From Hwanghaeella grinnelliae (GTDB taxonomy: Bacteria; Pseudomonadota; Alphaproteobacteria; UBA8366; Aestuariispiraceae): a DNA stretch of 64,000 nt. The notes beneath the pieces are model-generated. The model saw nothing but the letters and a program-made list of their open reading frames with translations. It was not told where the DNA came from and ran no database searches. The position numbers were made by a program, and so were the translations under genes. The DNA lies in assembly GCF_004005845.1 (NCBI RefSeq), contig NZ_SADE01000004.1, forward strand, positions 682,001-746,000, in the 5' to 3' direction. Positions 25,025-33,082 of the stretch are shown here, piece after piece (within the stretch, counting starts at the first letter, position 1; every line of letters begins with the position of its first letter).

Positions 25025-25645
25025 GTGGCGCGCCAACCGGCTAAGAAAGGCGGAAAAACCCGGGAAATCCGGCTGACCTCGGCCAATCGGCGCCGGGCAA
25101 AAATACTGGGGTATTTCCTGGCGCCGTTGCTGGTTTTCGTCGGGTATCCGACCTTGATGGTCGCGTGCGGCGGGATGCTGCCGACATTTGTTGCGTTCAT
25201 CGTCGACAGTCGCAAGGAACGCTATGCGGCCCGGACGGTGGGTTACCTCAACAGTGCCGGCGTCTTCATCGTCTGTCTGGACATGTGGGGCGGGGACCAT
25301 ACGTGGCAGCACGCCCTGGATATTCTGGCACAGCCGATCAACTATTTGATCATGTTCGGTGCCGCTGCGGTTGGCTGGGCGTTGTATTTCGTTATTCCGC
25401 CGATCACGAATGCCTATCTTGCGATTCATAACGACCTGCGCATGAAGGCGTTGAATTCCGACCAGGAGAAGCTGGTGAAGGAGTGGGGGACGGGCGTCCG
25501 CCGGAACGCGCCCTCCTTGGACACCAAGGAGAAGGAAGAACCGCAAGAAGACGAAGAAGATGGCGCGGACCCGACTAGGCGCACGTCCTCCTCATCGGAA
25601 AACGTGCCCAGCATGTCGGAAATCGGGAAATCAGCCGCGTCCTAG
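25025..25645 (+). CDS. small polytopic membrane protein paired with the pseudokinase
   Basis: I do not recognise a family. The GTG at 25025 follows GGAGGA and gives 206 residues. There is a basic N-terminus (ARQPAKKGGKTREIRLTSANRRR) and about four hydrophobic stretches (residues 28-46, 48-62, 73-90 and 106-127). A long acidic and Ser-rich cytoplasmic tail follows (about 145-206, with KEKEEPQEDEEDG and SSSSENVPS). Its position and spacing after the pseudokinase gene suggest one operon and a joint membrane role. The tail could be a target for phosphorylation or binding, which is inference. Confidence 0.75.
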   Translation: MARQPAKKGGKTREIRLTSANRRRAKILGYFLAPLLVFVGYPTLMVACGGMLPTFVAFIVDSRKERYAARTVGYLNSAGVFIVCLDMWGGDHTWQHALDILAQPINYLIMFGAAAVGWALYFVIPPITNAYLAIHNDLRMKALNSDQEKLVKEWGTGVRRNAPSLDTKEKEEPQEDEEDGADPTRRTSSSSENVPSMSEIGKSAAS

Positions 25646-25703
25646 GTTCTCAAAACAGAGAACCCGTCTTGGACGAGACCCTGTTATTGGACAGGACGCG
25701 GCT
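25633..25703. terminator. multi-branched convergent spacer, likely bidirectional terminator
   Basis: An 11-bp perfect inverted repeat (AGCCGCGTCCT at 25633-25643, AGGACGCGGCT at 25693-25703) encloses three small hairpins. These are GGTTCTC/GAGAACC (25645-25664), GTCT/AGAC (25666-25679) and CCTGT/ACAGG (25680-25695, sharing bases with the outer arm). It fills the space between the membrane-protein stop and rpoH, which converge. It works on both strands, so it is probably a bidirectional terminator. It lacks the invariant bases of a tRNA. Confidence 0.55.
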
Positions 25704-25716
25704 AGAATGTCGGTGA

Positions 25717-26610
25717 TCAGGCCGCCGGCAGCGTTAGTTTCTTTTCGATTGCTGCGTTCCGCATAGCCTTCTGCAATTTTTCGAAGGCGCGGACCTCGAT
25801 CTGCCGGACGCGTTCACGGCTGACACCGAATTCGTTGCTCAAATCCTCAAGCGTCTTGGGATCTTCTGTCAGTCGGCGTTCCGTCAGGATCTTTTGTTCC
25901 CGGTCGTTCAACGTCTTCATTGCGTCGGCCAGCATTTCGCGGCGGATCGTCAATTCTTCCGAGTCGGCCAGAATTTCTTCCTGGTTGTCCGAGTCGTCTT
26001 CAAGCCAATCCTGCCACTCGCCATCGCCGTCGACACGCAGCGGCGCGTTCAAGGAATTGTCCCCGCCCGCAAGACGACGGTTCATCTGGATGACGTCCTG
26101 TTCGGGAACATCCAACTCCGTCGCGATATGCGTGACATGTTCGGGCGCCAGATCGCCTTCCTCGAAGGCCTGAAGCTTTGCCTTCATCTTGCGCAGATTG
26201 AAGAACAGCTTCTTTTGAGCCGCGGTCGTTCCCATTTTCACGAGCGACCAGGAATGCAGAATGTATTCCTGGATCGACGCGCGGATCCACCACATGGCAT
26301 AGGTCGCCAGACGGAAACCGCGATCAGGATCGAAGCGTTTTACCGCCTGCATCATGCCCACATTGCCTTCCGAGATAAGCTCGGCGACGGGCAGGCCATA
26401 GCCGCGATACCCCATGGCGATCTTGGCCACGAGGCGCAAATGGCTGGTTACCAGCTGATGCGCGGCTTCGCGGTCATTATGTTCGCGCCAGCTTTTGGCC
26501 AGCATGAATTCCTGATCCGGCTCCAGCATCGGGAATTTCCGGATCTCGTCGAGATAGCGCTGCAGGTTCCCTTCGGAACTGATGACAGGCATTTTTGCGA
26601 TGTTGCTCAT
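25717..26610 (-). CDS. rpoH: RNA polymerase sigma-32 factor
   Basis: At 297 residues this is a sigma-70-family factor of the RpoH subgroup. It shows region 2 (NVGMMQAVKRFDPDRGFRLATYAMWWIRASIQEYIL), the diagnostic RpoH box QKKLFFNLRKMK (about residues 130-141) and region 4 (LEDLSNEFGVSRERVRQIEVRAFEKLQKAM). It directs transcription of heat-shock and protein-quality genes. It has no close operon partner: convergent with the membrane-protein gene, and 325 bases downstream of rluD. Alphaproteobacteria often carry two rpoH copies, so this may be one of a pair. Confidence 0.96.
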   Translation of the reverse strand: MSNIAKMPVISSEGNLQRYLDEIRKFPMLEPDQEFMLAKSWREHNDREAAHQLVTSHLRLVAKIAMGYRGYGLPVAELISEGNVGMMQAVKRFDPDRGFRLATYAMWWIRASIQEYILHSWSLVKMGTTAAQKKLFFNLRKMKAKLQAFEEGDLAPEHVTHIATELDVPEQDVIQMNRRLAGGDNSLNAPLRVDGDGEWQDWLEDDSDNQEEILADSEELTIRREMLADAMKTLNDREQKILTERRLTEDPKTLEDLSNEFGVSRERVRQIEVRAFEKLQKAMRNAAIEKKLTLPAA

Positions 26611-26935
26611 GACCGGACCTTTCCCTCTTCTACAACCAACTTCGTCGATCTGTGTCTGGGACTATGGCCCAAACGAGTTCCAGTCGACGACGCCTCATTT
26701 ACACTCCTACCCAGAAAATGCGGCGCAATTAAGGCGAAACTAGCACAAAATAATCGCCTCTGTTTGGATATGGTGACGCACTAGATATTGATCAATAACT
26801 AAAGCCGACACTTTATCTATTGAGGGATACGCGACCCTGCCAATCACGGATTATGGCATTCTCACACTTTTCAGTGATTTGGGCTGGTCAGTCCGACCGG
26901 CGATTCCGGTCGGTGAATTTGGGCGACGACCGCTG
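26611..26935. other. rpoH upstream region
   Basis: No gene is seen. The part nearest rpoH is A/T-richer than its surroundings, as expected for a promoter, and holds a perfect 12-bp palindrome TATTGATCAATA (26786-26797) about 176 bases before the rpoH start. I could not assign a convincing -35/-10 pair or a sigma-32 promoter. A hairpin at 26893-26913 separates this region from rluD. Confidence 0.5.
26893..26913 (-). terminator. hairpin after rluD
   Basis: CCGACCGG and CCGGTCGG form an 8-bp stem with a 5-base loop, 22 bases beyond the rluD stop. No T-run is present on the minus strand, so it is a weak or factor-assisted terminator. Confidence 0.45.
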
Positions 26936-27931
26936 CTAGCGGCGTATTTGGCGGTCGAAGACGGAAATCAGCGTGTTTAGGTCGTCCGGAAGTGGACTTT
27001 CGAAATCCATTTCTTCACCGGTTACCGGGTGCTGGAATCCCAACCAACCGGCATGCAAGGCTTGCCGTGGGAAGGATTGCGCGGATTCCAGGGCGGCCGG
27101 GGAAAAGGCTTTCCGACGTTCCGTCGTCCATCGTGTATAGATGGGGTCACCCACCAGCGGATGGCCAATATGCGCCAAATGAACCCGGATTTGGTGGGTA
27201 CGGCCTGTTTCCAGCCTGCAATGCACAAGGGCTGCGGCGGGCCCCCACCGCTTCTGCACCTCATAATGCGTGATGGCGCTCTTGCCGCGTCCTTCGGCGA
27301 CCACAGCCATTCTTTTCCGGTCCGAGGACGAGCGTCCGATCGACGTTCGGACCTCCCCTTTGGGGGGATAGGGCGCGCCGATCACGATGGCCGCGTATTG
27401 GCGGCGTATGGTATGCGCCGCGAAGGCCTCTACCAGCGCCACATGGGTTGTCTGATCCTTCGCGACCACGATCAGCCCACTGGTATCCTTGTCGATCCGG
27501 TGGACGATACCCGGCCGTTTTACACCCCCGATTCCGGCAAAATCGCCGCCGCAATGGGCCAGCAATCCGTTGACCAACGTCCCGGTCGGATTCCCCGCGC
27601 CGGGATGGACCACAAGGCCCGCCTGTTTGTCTATCACCAGCAGGTGCGGATCTTCGAAGACGATCGTCAGGGGAATGTCTTCGGGCTGAGGTTCCGGGTC
27701 GTCTGGGGGGGGGACGTCGACCTCTATCACGCTCCCGGCTGATGCCTTGGCGGAGGGGCTTAGGGCTTCCGCTTCATCGATCCGAACCCGTCCTTCCTGG
27801 ATTAGAGCCTTCAGACGGCTTCGGGATAGATCGGGCAAGGCGTCAGCCAGGATCCGGTCCAACCGGCCGCCCGCTTGTGCCTCTTCCACGATAACTGTAT
27901 GCGTCTCGGAGATGGGCTCGCCCGCGGTCAT
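26936..27931 (-). CDS. rluD: ribosomal large subunit pseudouridine synthase, RluD family
   Basis: The 331 residues comprise an S4 RNA-binding domain (about 22-80, GRLDRILADALPDLSRSRLKA) and an RluA-type catalytic domain. The catalytic motif is HRIDKDTSGL (144-153), with Asp147 as the nucleophile. Later motifs include VHCRLETGRTHQIRVHLAHIGHPLVGD. RluD isomerises uridines in helix 69 of 23S rRNA; a tRNA-specific relative cannot be fully ruled out by eye. A small anchored protein gene diverges from it 48 bases away. Confidence 0.92.
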   Translation of the reverse strand: MTAGEPISETHTVIVEEAQAGGRLDRILADALPDLSRSRLKALIQEGRVRIDEAEALSPSAKASAGSVIEVDVPPPDDPEPQPEDIPLTIVFEDPHLLVIDKQAGLVVHPGAGNPTGTLVNGLLAHCGGDFAGIGGVKRPGIVHRIDKDTSGLIVVAKDQTTHVALVEAFAAHTIRRQYAAIVIGAPYPPKGEVRTSIGRSSSDRKRMAVVAEGRGKSAITHYEVQKRWGPAAALVHCRLETGRTHQIRVHLAHIGHPLVGDPIYTRWTTERRKAFSPAALESAQSFPRQALHAGWLGFQHPVTGEEMDFESPLPDDLNTLISVFDRQIRR

Positions 27932-27979
27932 GCGGGTTGTCCATCAACTGTGCGAACCACCGGTCCGGAAAGGCGGCGT

Positions 27980-28309
27980 ATGAAAATCGTCAAGGCGTTG
28001 GTCATCCTCATGGGCGTTTTGATTGTCCTCGGCATGGGCCTTCTGGTCTATGGCTTCGTCATGCGCGTTGGCAAGGCCCCAACGACCGATCCGGCCCAGG
28101 ATTCAGCACCTCTTGTGCCATTGGGGGGATCGGTAACCGGATTTGGCGATGTTGCAGTGAGCTTGGACGATGGGGAAATCCTCCTCGATATGCAGACCGA
28201 GGCCTCGCGTCTGCTGCTGCGGACCAAAACAGCGGACGGGACGGATATCATCCGGGTTTTCGATCTGTCGACCGGCAAGGCCTTGGGCCGTTTCGTCGTT
28301 GGCAAATAA
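27980..28309 (+). CDS. small membrane-anchored protein next to rluD
   Basis: The ATG at 27980 gives 109 residues. One N-terminal helix (about residues 5-28, VKALVILMGVLIVLGMGLLVYGFV) anchors a periplasmic domain with a repeated beta pattern (VAVSLDDGEILLDMQTE, LLLRTKTADGTDIIRVFDLSTGKALGRFVV). Its place beside rluD and its layout suggest the DUF6476-type proteins of alphaproteobacteria, an identification I cannot check. Function unknown. Confidence 0.75.
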   Translation: MKIVKALVILMGVLIVLGMGLLVYGFVMRVGKAPTTDPAQDSAPLVPLGGSVTGFGDVAVSLDDGEILLDMQTEASRLLLRTKTADGTDIIRVFDLSTGKALGRFVVGK

Positions 28310-28339
28310 CCCGCTTCTGTAAAGTACTGTGCGCGGGCC

Positions 28340-28813
28340 TTATGGAAAGGTCAGGCAGCCGAAAAGCATATCGACCGTTTCACCGTCACTTGCCAATGGG
28401 CACATCAATCGTTGGACCCATTTGTATTCCCGGTTCAAGACCGGCAAGTGGTAGCGATGAATGGTAGGCCTTTGCCGGCCGGCGGCGATCGCATAGCCGG
28501 CTTCCAGTTCTTCGAAATGGTTGGGAAACGCCGCACGCGGTGTCATTCCGGTTATTTCCCGGTCGTATTCCTTGGTCAACTGGGTGCCGGATAATCGATA
28601 GACGAAGCCGGGTCGCCCGTCGGTCCATTCCACGCTGACCTTGAAGATATAAGGCAGTACGTCGGGCGGGATATCCAACGGATCGATGTGTTTCGGTGAG
28701 GGCAGGGCGCCAGCGCGGGGCAGATTTGCCCAATAGTCCAGAATCCAAACATCCCGCCGGTCCTCGACCGTCGCCAAATCGATCTCAACGAACGAATTGC
28801 CGGCGTGTTCCAA
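28340..28813 (-). CDS. PAS_5-family sensory domain protein
   Basis: This 157-residue protein has the single-domain PAS_5 layout common in alphaproteobacteria: SPKHIDPLDIPPDVLPYIFKV, then FVYRLSGTQLTKEYDREITGM and a C-terminal HRYHLPVLNREYKWVQRLMCPL. No output domain is attached, so it may sense a signal for a partner protein. It appears to start with TTG at 28813, with AGGGG about 10 bases upstream. A downstream start would remove part of the domain. Confidence 0.75.
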   Translation of the reverse strand: MEHAGNSFVEIDLATVEDRRDVWILDYWANLPRAGALPSPKHIDPLDIPPDVLPYIFKVSVEWTDGRPGFVYRLSGTQLTKEYDREITGMTPRAAFPNHFEELEAGYAIAAGRQRPTIHRYHLPVLNREYKWVQRLMCPLASDGETVDMLFGCLTFP

Positions 28814-29103
28814 GTCTTTTGCCCCTATGCCGGGACATATCCCGGCTAAATAACACGAAAGAGTAGGTTAGGTGTTTTACTGTAAGGTTGGCAATAGATT
28901 AGAGTCAAACGCGAATCAAGTCAGCGAAACTACTGAATATACTAATCTTTTACTATAGTATAAATAACACTGTTCTTATGTTTTAGGGCTAAACTCCTGT
29001 AACACTTTTGTCGGTATTTTTATCTATTCCTGCGTGTAACAAAAACGCGGCCCCTGAGGGCCGCGGTAAGATTGAAGGAAGATGACTGGAAAAGACGAAG
29101 CGG
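28814..29103. other. A/T-rich intergenic stretch between the PAS gene and folE
   Basis: About 290 bases without a gene. The middle (roughly 28860-29030) is clearly richer in A and T than the rest of the window. It contains the palindromes TACTATAGTA (28951-28960) and the hairpin GCCGGG/CCCGGC (28829-28846). The latter lies just upstream of the PAS gene and may be part of its leader. The folE terminator closes the right end. Confidence 0.5.
29046..29065 (-). terminator. rho-independent terminator of folE
   Basis: CGCGGCCC and GGGCCGCG form an 8-bp G/C stem with loop CTGA, followed on the minus strand by TTTTTGTT. It lies 38 bases past the folE stop. Confidence 0.85.
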
Positions 29104-29736
29104 TTATTCGCGCCCGATCAAGCGCAGAAACTCGCTCCGAGTACGGGGGTCCTGCTTGAAGGTTCCGAGCAACGTGCTCGTCACCATGGAGACGCCCTGC
29201 TTGTTGACCCCACGGGTCGTCATGCATTCATGGGTCGCCTCGATCACCACACCAACGCCCTTCGGCGCCAGGACGTCGTTGATTGCATTCGCGATCTGGG
29301 CGGTCATCTTTTCCTGAATTTGCAGCCGTTTCGCGTAGACTTCCAGGATCCGCGCGAGTTTCGAGATGCCGACGACACGTTTGTTCGGCAGATAGGCGAT
29401 ATGCGCATGTCCGATGATCGGGCGGATATGATGTTCGCAATGACTGTTGAAGGGAATGTCCCTGAGGATGACCATTTCGTCATACCCGTCGGTCTCTTCA
29501 AAAGTGCGGCTGAGGATTTCCACCGGGTCTTCGAAATAACCGGCGAAGAATTCATCCCAGGACCGGACAACGCGGTCCGGCGTTTCCAGCAATCCTTCCC
29601 GGTCCGGGTCGTCACCGGCAAAGGCGAGCAATGTGCGGACGGCAGCCATCGCGTCTTCGCGGGAAGGGCGGCGGGCCAAAGCGTCTTCGCGGTCCTTGTC
29701 GATTTGTTGCACGAGGTTCAACCGTGATGCTGTCAT
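29104..29736 (-). CDS. folE: GTP cyclohydrolase I
   Basis: FolE converts GTP to 7,8-dihydroneopterin triphosphate, the first step of folate and queuosine synthesis. The 210 residues carry the zinc ligands Cys100 and His103 (SHCEHHIRP) and Cys171 (THECMTTRG), plus [29 protein letters not shown]. The gene stands alone, ends in a strong terminator and diverges from the PhnF-like regulator. Confidence 0.96.
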   Translation of the reverse strand: MTASRLNLVQQIDKDREDALARRPSREDAMAAVRTLLAFAGDDPDREGLLETPDRVVRSWDEFFAGYFEDPVEILSRTFEETDGYDEMVILRDIPFNSHCEHHIRPIIGHAHIAYLPNKRVVGISKLARILEVYAKRLQIQEKMTAQIANAINDVLAPKGVGVVIEATHECMTTRGVNKQGVSMVTSTLLGTFKQDPRTRSEFLRLIGRE

Positions 29737-29984
29737 TGTTTCGCCCTTACTGTATCAGCCGTGATGCGCCTTCACCACGCGCTTGCTAGGAAATATTCCA
29801 AATTCTCTGTCGATCAAGACTTCGACGGAGGTTCCGTTCAAGGCCCGGGGGTGTCGCACATACGCTCTGTGATTACGAGGAAAACCCGCAGTCGGATCTT
29901 GCGGACCTCGCCGCCCCGACAGATGCCTTGTTTGTTTCTCGCAGTATTCAAAGAGATGAAACAATCCCCTGATAGTTTATCCGC

Positions 29985-30743
29985 ATGCTTGAAAGGTCCG
30001 AGTCCTTATCCTCGCCGAACCGGCCGCCCCGGCGTAAACAGCGCGTTCCGCTTTGGCGGCGGATAGCGCTCGATATCAAAGCGGCGATTGCCGCAGGTGA
30101 GTGGCGCGCAGGCGACAAACTGCCCCCGGAAGGCGACCTGTCCACCCGTTTCAAGGTAAACCGTCACACGATCCGGCGTGCGGTCGGCGCCTTGGCGGAG
30201 GAAGGCTTGCTTCTGGTAGAACAGGGCCGGGGTACGTTCGTCGTTGAAGAAACGATCAATTATCAGATCGGCGCGCGAACGCGCTTCGGAGAAAATCTAA
30301 GGGATCACGACCGCAAAGTGGATGTCGAAATCCTTGCGGCGGAGGAAGTCTCCGTTGGACGGGATATCGCGAACCCGCTGGAGGTTCCGGCCGGCTCTCT
30401 CTGTGTCCGCCTTCAGGTACTGCGACGGACCGACGGGCAACCGTTTTGCATCGCCGATCATTGGTTCCCCGGCGAGCGGTTCAGGCCGATGGCCGCCCTG
30501 TTCGCAGAGACGAAGTCGATCACCCGAAGTTTCGAAGCCTTGGGCATCGCGGACTACAGGCGGCGGGAAACCCAGGTCGCCGCCCGCTTGCCCAAGACCT
30601 GGGAAGCCGCGAAGCTGGAGATTCCCCGCACGCGGCCCCTGATCGTCACCAGTTCGATAAACGCGGATCCGTCCGGCACGGTCATCGAATATGGCGTGAC
30701 CCGGTTTGCCGGGGACCGTACGGCGATCGTCTTCGAAAGCTGA
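29985..30743 (+). CDS. phnF: PhnF-type GntR/UTRA transcriptional regulator
   Basis: The 252 residues combine an N-terminal GntR winged helix (about 20-85, LWRRIALDIKAAIAAGEW, then KLPPEGDLSTRFKVNRHTIRRAVGALAEEGL) with a C-terminal UTRA ligand domain (about 100-245). Its style is that of PhnF, the regulator found with phosphonate and C-P lyase genes. No C-P lyase gene is nearby. Instead it converges on the phosphodiesterase/Ugp-like operon, ending 13 bases from it. It probably controls that operon in response to a phosphorus compound, which is inference. The 248-base upstream region holds no obvious Pho box. Confidence 0.85.
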   Translation: MLERSESLSSPNRPPRRKQRVPLWRRIALDIKAAIAAGEWRAGDKLPPEGDLSTRFKVNRHTIRRAVGALAEEGLLLVEQGRGTFVVEETINYQIGARTRFGENLRDHDRKVDVEILAAEEVSVGRDIANPLEVPAGSLCVRLQVLRRTDGQPFCIADHWFPGERFRPMAALFAETKSITRSFEALGIADYRRRETQVAARLPKTWEAAKLEIPRTRPLIVTSSINADPSGTVIEYGVTRFAGDRTAIVFES

Positions 30744-30755
30744 CCGTGCAGTCCT

Positions 30756-31586
30756 TTATTCTGCGGCTGTTGAGGGGTTCCAATCCTCATAGTTCACCGG
30801 TCCCATGACATATTTCTCGCTGGCATCCAGATAGTCGTGGAAGTGGATGACAATGGAATCCGTCTCAATCATAGCAATGGCGTAGGCCGGCGGTTCCGAA
30901 CTGCCTGGGATCGTGTCCCGGTTTGAAAAATCGAGCCAAACTTGGTGGTTCGTCGAGCGGATGGTGGACATTGGAATGTCGAGCCAGCTTCCCGCGACTG
31001 GCCGGTGGATATGGCCGAAGAAGATATGGCGAATTTTATGGGCGTGCGGTTCGACGACATCGCGAAAAGCATCTGCCTGGACAAGGCCGATACGGTCCAT
31101 CGGTTCCAGGTGAAGCCTGCAGGGTGGGTGGTGCATGAACAGGAACAGCGGTAGATCGCCGGATGTCTCCAGCTGCCGTTCCAGCCAGGCAAGCCTGTTG
31201 TCGCAATACCAACCGGCATGGGTGCCTTCCAGATTGGTGTCGAGCAACAGGAAGCGTCCCGCCGGCAGGTCCAGCACCTCTTGAACGAACCCGTTCTCGT
31301 CCAGGACCGTTTCCGGGAACACCGATTTCATAACCCCGCGGTCATCGTGGTTCCCAAGGATCATTTTTACCGGAATGGACAACTTGGCGAGGCTGTCCTT
31401 GAGGTTTTCGAAGGCTTCCCGGTGACCCCAATGGGTCAGGTCGCCCGTGATGACCGCAAGGTCGGCATCCGCATGGTGCCGGTTTATATCGGCGATCGCC
31501 GCATCCAGACGTGCTTTCGGGTCCAAACCCAAAAGCATTTCACCAGGCTTCACGAAATGGGTATCGGTGATGTGGATCAGTTTCAT
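30756..31586 (-). CDS. GpdQ-like glycerophosphodiesterase (metallophosphoesterase)
   Basis: The 276 residues match the GpdQ/CpdA class of metallophosphoesterases in length and in the dinuclear metal site: D8 and H10 (HITDTH), D49 (GDLTHWG), N79 and H80 (GNHDD), the HHP histidines near 152-153, and H192/H194 (GHIHRP). In GpdQ these residues bind the two metals. Such enzymes hydrolyse phosphodiesters such as glycerophosphoethanolamine; cyclic-AMP phosphodiesterase is the main alternative. No signal peptide is present, so it acts in the cytoplasm on imported substrate. It is the last gene of the Ugp-like operon. Confidence 0.85.
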   Translation of the reverse strand: MKLIHITDTHFVKPGEMLLGLDPKARLDAAIADINRHHADADLAVITGDLTHWGHREAFENLKDSLAKLSIPVKMILGNHDDRGVMKSVFPETVLDENGFVQEVLDLPAGRFLLLDTNLEGTHAGWYCDNRLAWLERQLETSGDLPLFLFMHHPPCRLHLEPMDRIGLVQADAFRDVVEPHAHKIRHIFFGHIHRPVAGSWLDIPMSTIRSTNHQVWLDFSNRDTIPGSSEPPAYAIAMIETDSIVIHFHDYLDASEKYVMGPVNYEDWNPSTAAE

Positions 31587-31647
31587 GGTTTTTCTCTGTG
31601 GGGCGTTTCTTGATGGACTGGCCTTTGAACGAACGGAAGGATCGACA

Positions 31648-31672
31648 GGGGGCCACCGACCGGGCGGCCCCC
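31648..31672 (-). terminator. hairpin between the binding-protein gene and the phosphodiesterase gene
   Basis: GGGGGCC and GGCCCCC form a 7-bp stem around an 11-base loop, just after the binding-protein stop. It probably stabilises or partially ends the binding-protein transcript, leaving less message for the phosphodiesterase. Confidence 0.55.
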
Positions 31673-31691
31673 TACGATACCGTCGGCTACG

Positions 31692-32963
31692 TTAGGACCC
31701 GGACTTGGGAAGCAGTTTCTGGGTGTCTTCCACCATGTCCTTCAAGACCGCGTCGGGCTCTTCCACACGCTCGCGGCTGGCGATGGACTGCATGCTGTCC
31801 TCGATCACCTTGGTGATTTTCAAGCCGTTCTCACCCGGAAACGCATACCAGTCGCGCAGCAGCGGCAATTGCTTGACCGCCGTGAACTTGTTGGGGTTCT
31901 GGGCATAGAAGTCTTTCAGGATGACCTCGTTCGCGGCCTTGTTCGGCGGCATGTATCCGGTCGTCTGCGCGACATAGGCGGCACCCTGGCCGGACGTCGC
32001 GAATTTCAGGAACTTCCAGGACGCTGCGGCGGTTTCCGGGTCCTTGGCCAATACCAGACCGGCATTGCCGCCTGCCGGCAGACCGCCGCCTTCCGCGACA
32101 TCGGGGAAGGGGCCGGTTTTCAGTGTGTAGAGGCCGGTGCTGTCATCGGCGATCTTCTGTAGGGCGGAGGTGGACCAGAAGAACATGCCAACCTTTCCGG
32201 CTGAAAAATTGGCCATCGCCTCCTTCCACTCGTTGTTCGGCATGTCGCATTCCTTCACCAGCTTGGCGAAGGTCCGCATCGACCATTTACCGGCGTCGTT
32301 CCCGAAGTTCACCTTGGTCTCGGTCGGGTCCAGCATGGTGTTGTCACGCGACCAGTTCAGCGATTGCCAGAACCAGTTGCCGGTGATGTTCCAGCCCCAG
32401 AACATTGTGTCCACGGTCTGTCCCGACGCTTTGATCGCCTTGCAGACTTCGATGACTTCGTCCCAGCTTGTCGGCAAGGGCTTGTCCCAGCCGGCCTTCT
32501 TCAGGACGTCCATGTTGTAATAACCAACCGGCAGGGAGACCGAGAAGGGCAGGCCGTGGACTTTGCCGTTGAAGGTCGACAGGTCGAGCATCGCCTGATG
32601 ATAGCCGTCCTTCTCGAAATCGGTTTCTTTCGCGATGAATTGGTCCAACGGCTGCGCGATGCCTTTTTCAACCAGAATGCGCTGACGGTTCAGACCCTGG
32701 AAGGTGACGTCGGGAAGACGGTTGGTGATCGCTTCCTTGAGCACGGTCTGCGATGCGTCCTCATAGCTTTCGTAAGGGGCCCGCAGTTTCACCTTGATAT
32801 CCGGGTTCGCCTTTTCAAAATCGGCGACGATCTTCTCATAGGTGGTTTTGAACAAATGCGAGTAGGGATACTGTACCTCGATCGTGGTTTCGGCGGCGGC
32901 GAAGTTCGCCCCTGCCAGCATTAGGGTGGCCGCGGCTACGGCCGTCTTGAGTAAGCGTCGCAT
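31692..32963 (-). CDS. UgpB-like periplasmic substrate-binding protein
   Basis: The ATG at 32963 with GGAGGG upstream gives 423 residues. A Sec signal peptide (MRRLLKTAVAAATLMLAGANFAAA, cleaved about residue 24) leads into a family 1 extracellular solute-binding fold: VQYPYSHLFKTTYEKIVADF, then VTFQGLNRQRILVEKG and GLPFSVSLPVGYYN. This looks like the sn-glycerol-3-phosphate/glycerophosphodiester-binding UgpB group rather than a sugar binder, but ligand specificity is inferred from the neighbouring phosphodiesterase and regulator. Confidence 0.85.
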   Translation of the reverse strand: MRRLLKTAVAAATLMLAGANFAAAETTIEVQYPYSHLFKTTYEKIVADFEKANPDIKVKLRAPYESYEDASQTVLKEAITNRLPDVTFQGLNRQRILVEKGIAQPLDQFIAKETDFEKDGYHQAMLDLSTFNGKVHGLPFSVSLPVGYYNMDVLKKAGWDKPLPTSWDEVIEVCKAIKASGQTVDTMFWGWNITGNWFWQSLNWSRDNTMLDPTETKVNFGNDAGKWSMRTFAKLVKECDMPNNEWKEAMANFSAGKVGMFFWSTSALQKIADDSTGLYTLKTGPFPDVAEGGGLPAGGNAGLVLAKDPETAAASWKFLKFATSGQGAAYVAQTTGYMPPNKAANEVILKDFYAQNPNKFTAVKQLPLLRDWYAFPGENGLKITKVIEDSMQSIASRERVEEPDAVLKDMVEDTQKLLPKSGS

Positions 32964-33010
32964 GGTACCCTCCATAGTTAGACGCGTGTGCAGGTGTGTC
33001 TCCGACCGCT

Positions 33011-33075
33011 GCAACGTTGGCCCGTTGCAACGGGTGAAGGCGCGGCCGGGACCGCGGTCGTCCCCGAGATCGGGG
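33011..33075 (-). terminator. hairpin-rich spacer between permease and binding-protein genes
   Basis: GCAACG/CGTTGC (33011-33028) and CCCCGA/TCGGGG (33062-33075) are perfect small hairpins in the 119-base gap after the permease stop. They may protect or modulate the messages either side. A promoter for the binding-protein gene inside the gap was not identified. Confidence 0.4.
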
Positions 33076-33082
33076 CGGCCGT

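Noticed and set aside
25633-25703. tRNA gene in the cloverleaf-like spacer
   Set aside because: Arm lengths, loop sizes and invariant tRNA bases (for example the T-loop) do not fit on either strand.
26786-26797. FNR-type binding site upstream of rpoH
   Set aside because: An FNR box needs TTGAT and ATCAA separated by four bases; here the two halves run together, leaving only TTGATCAA.
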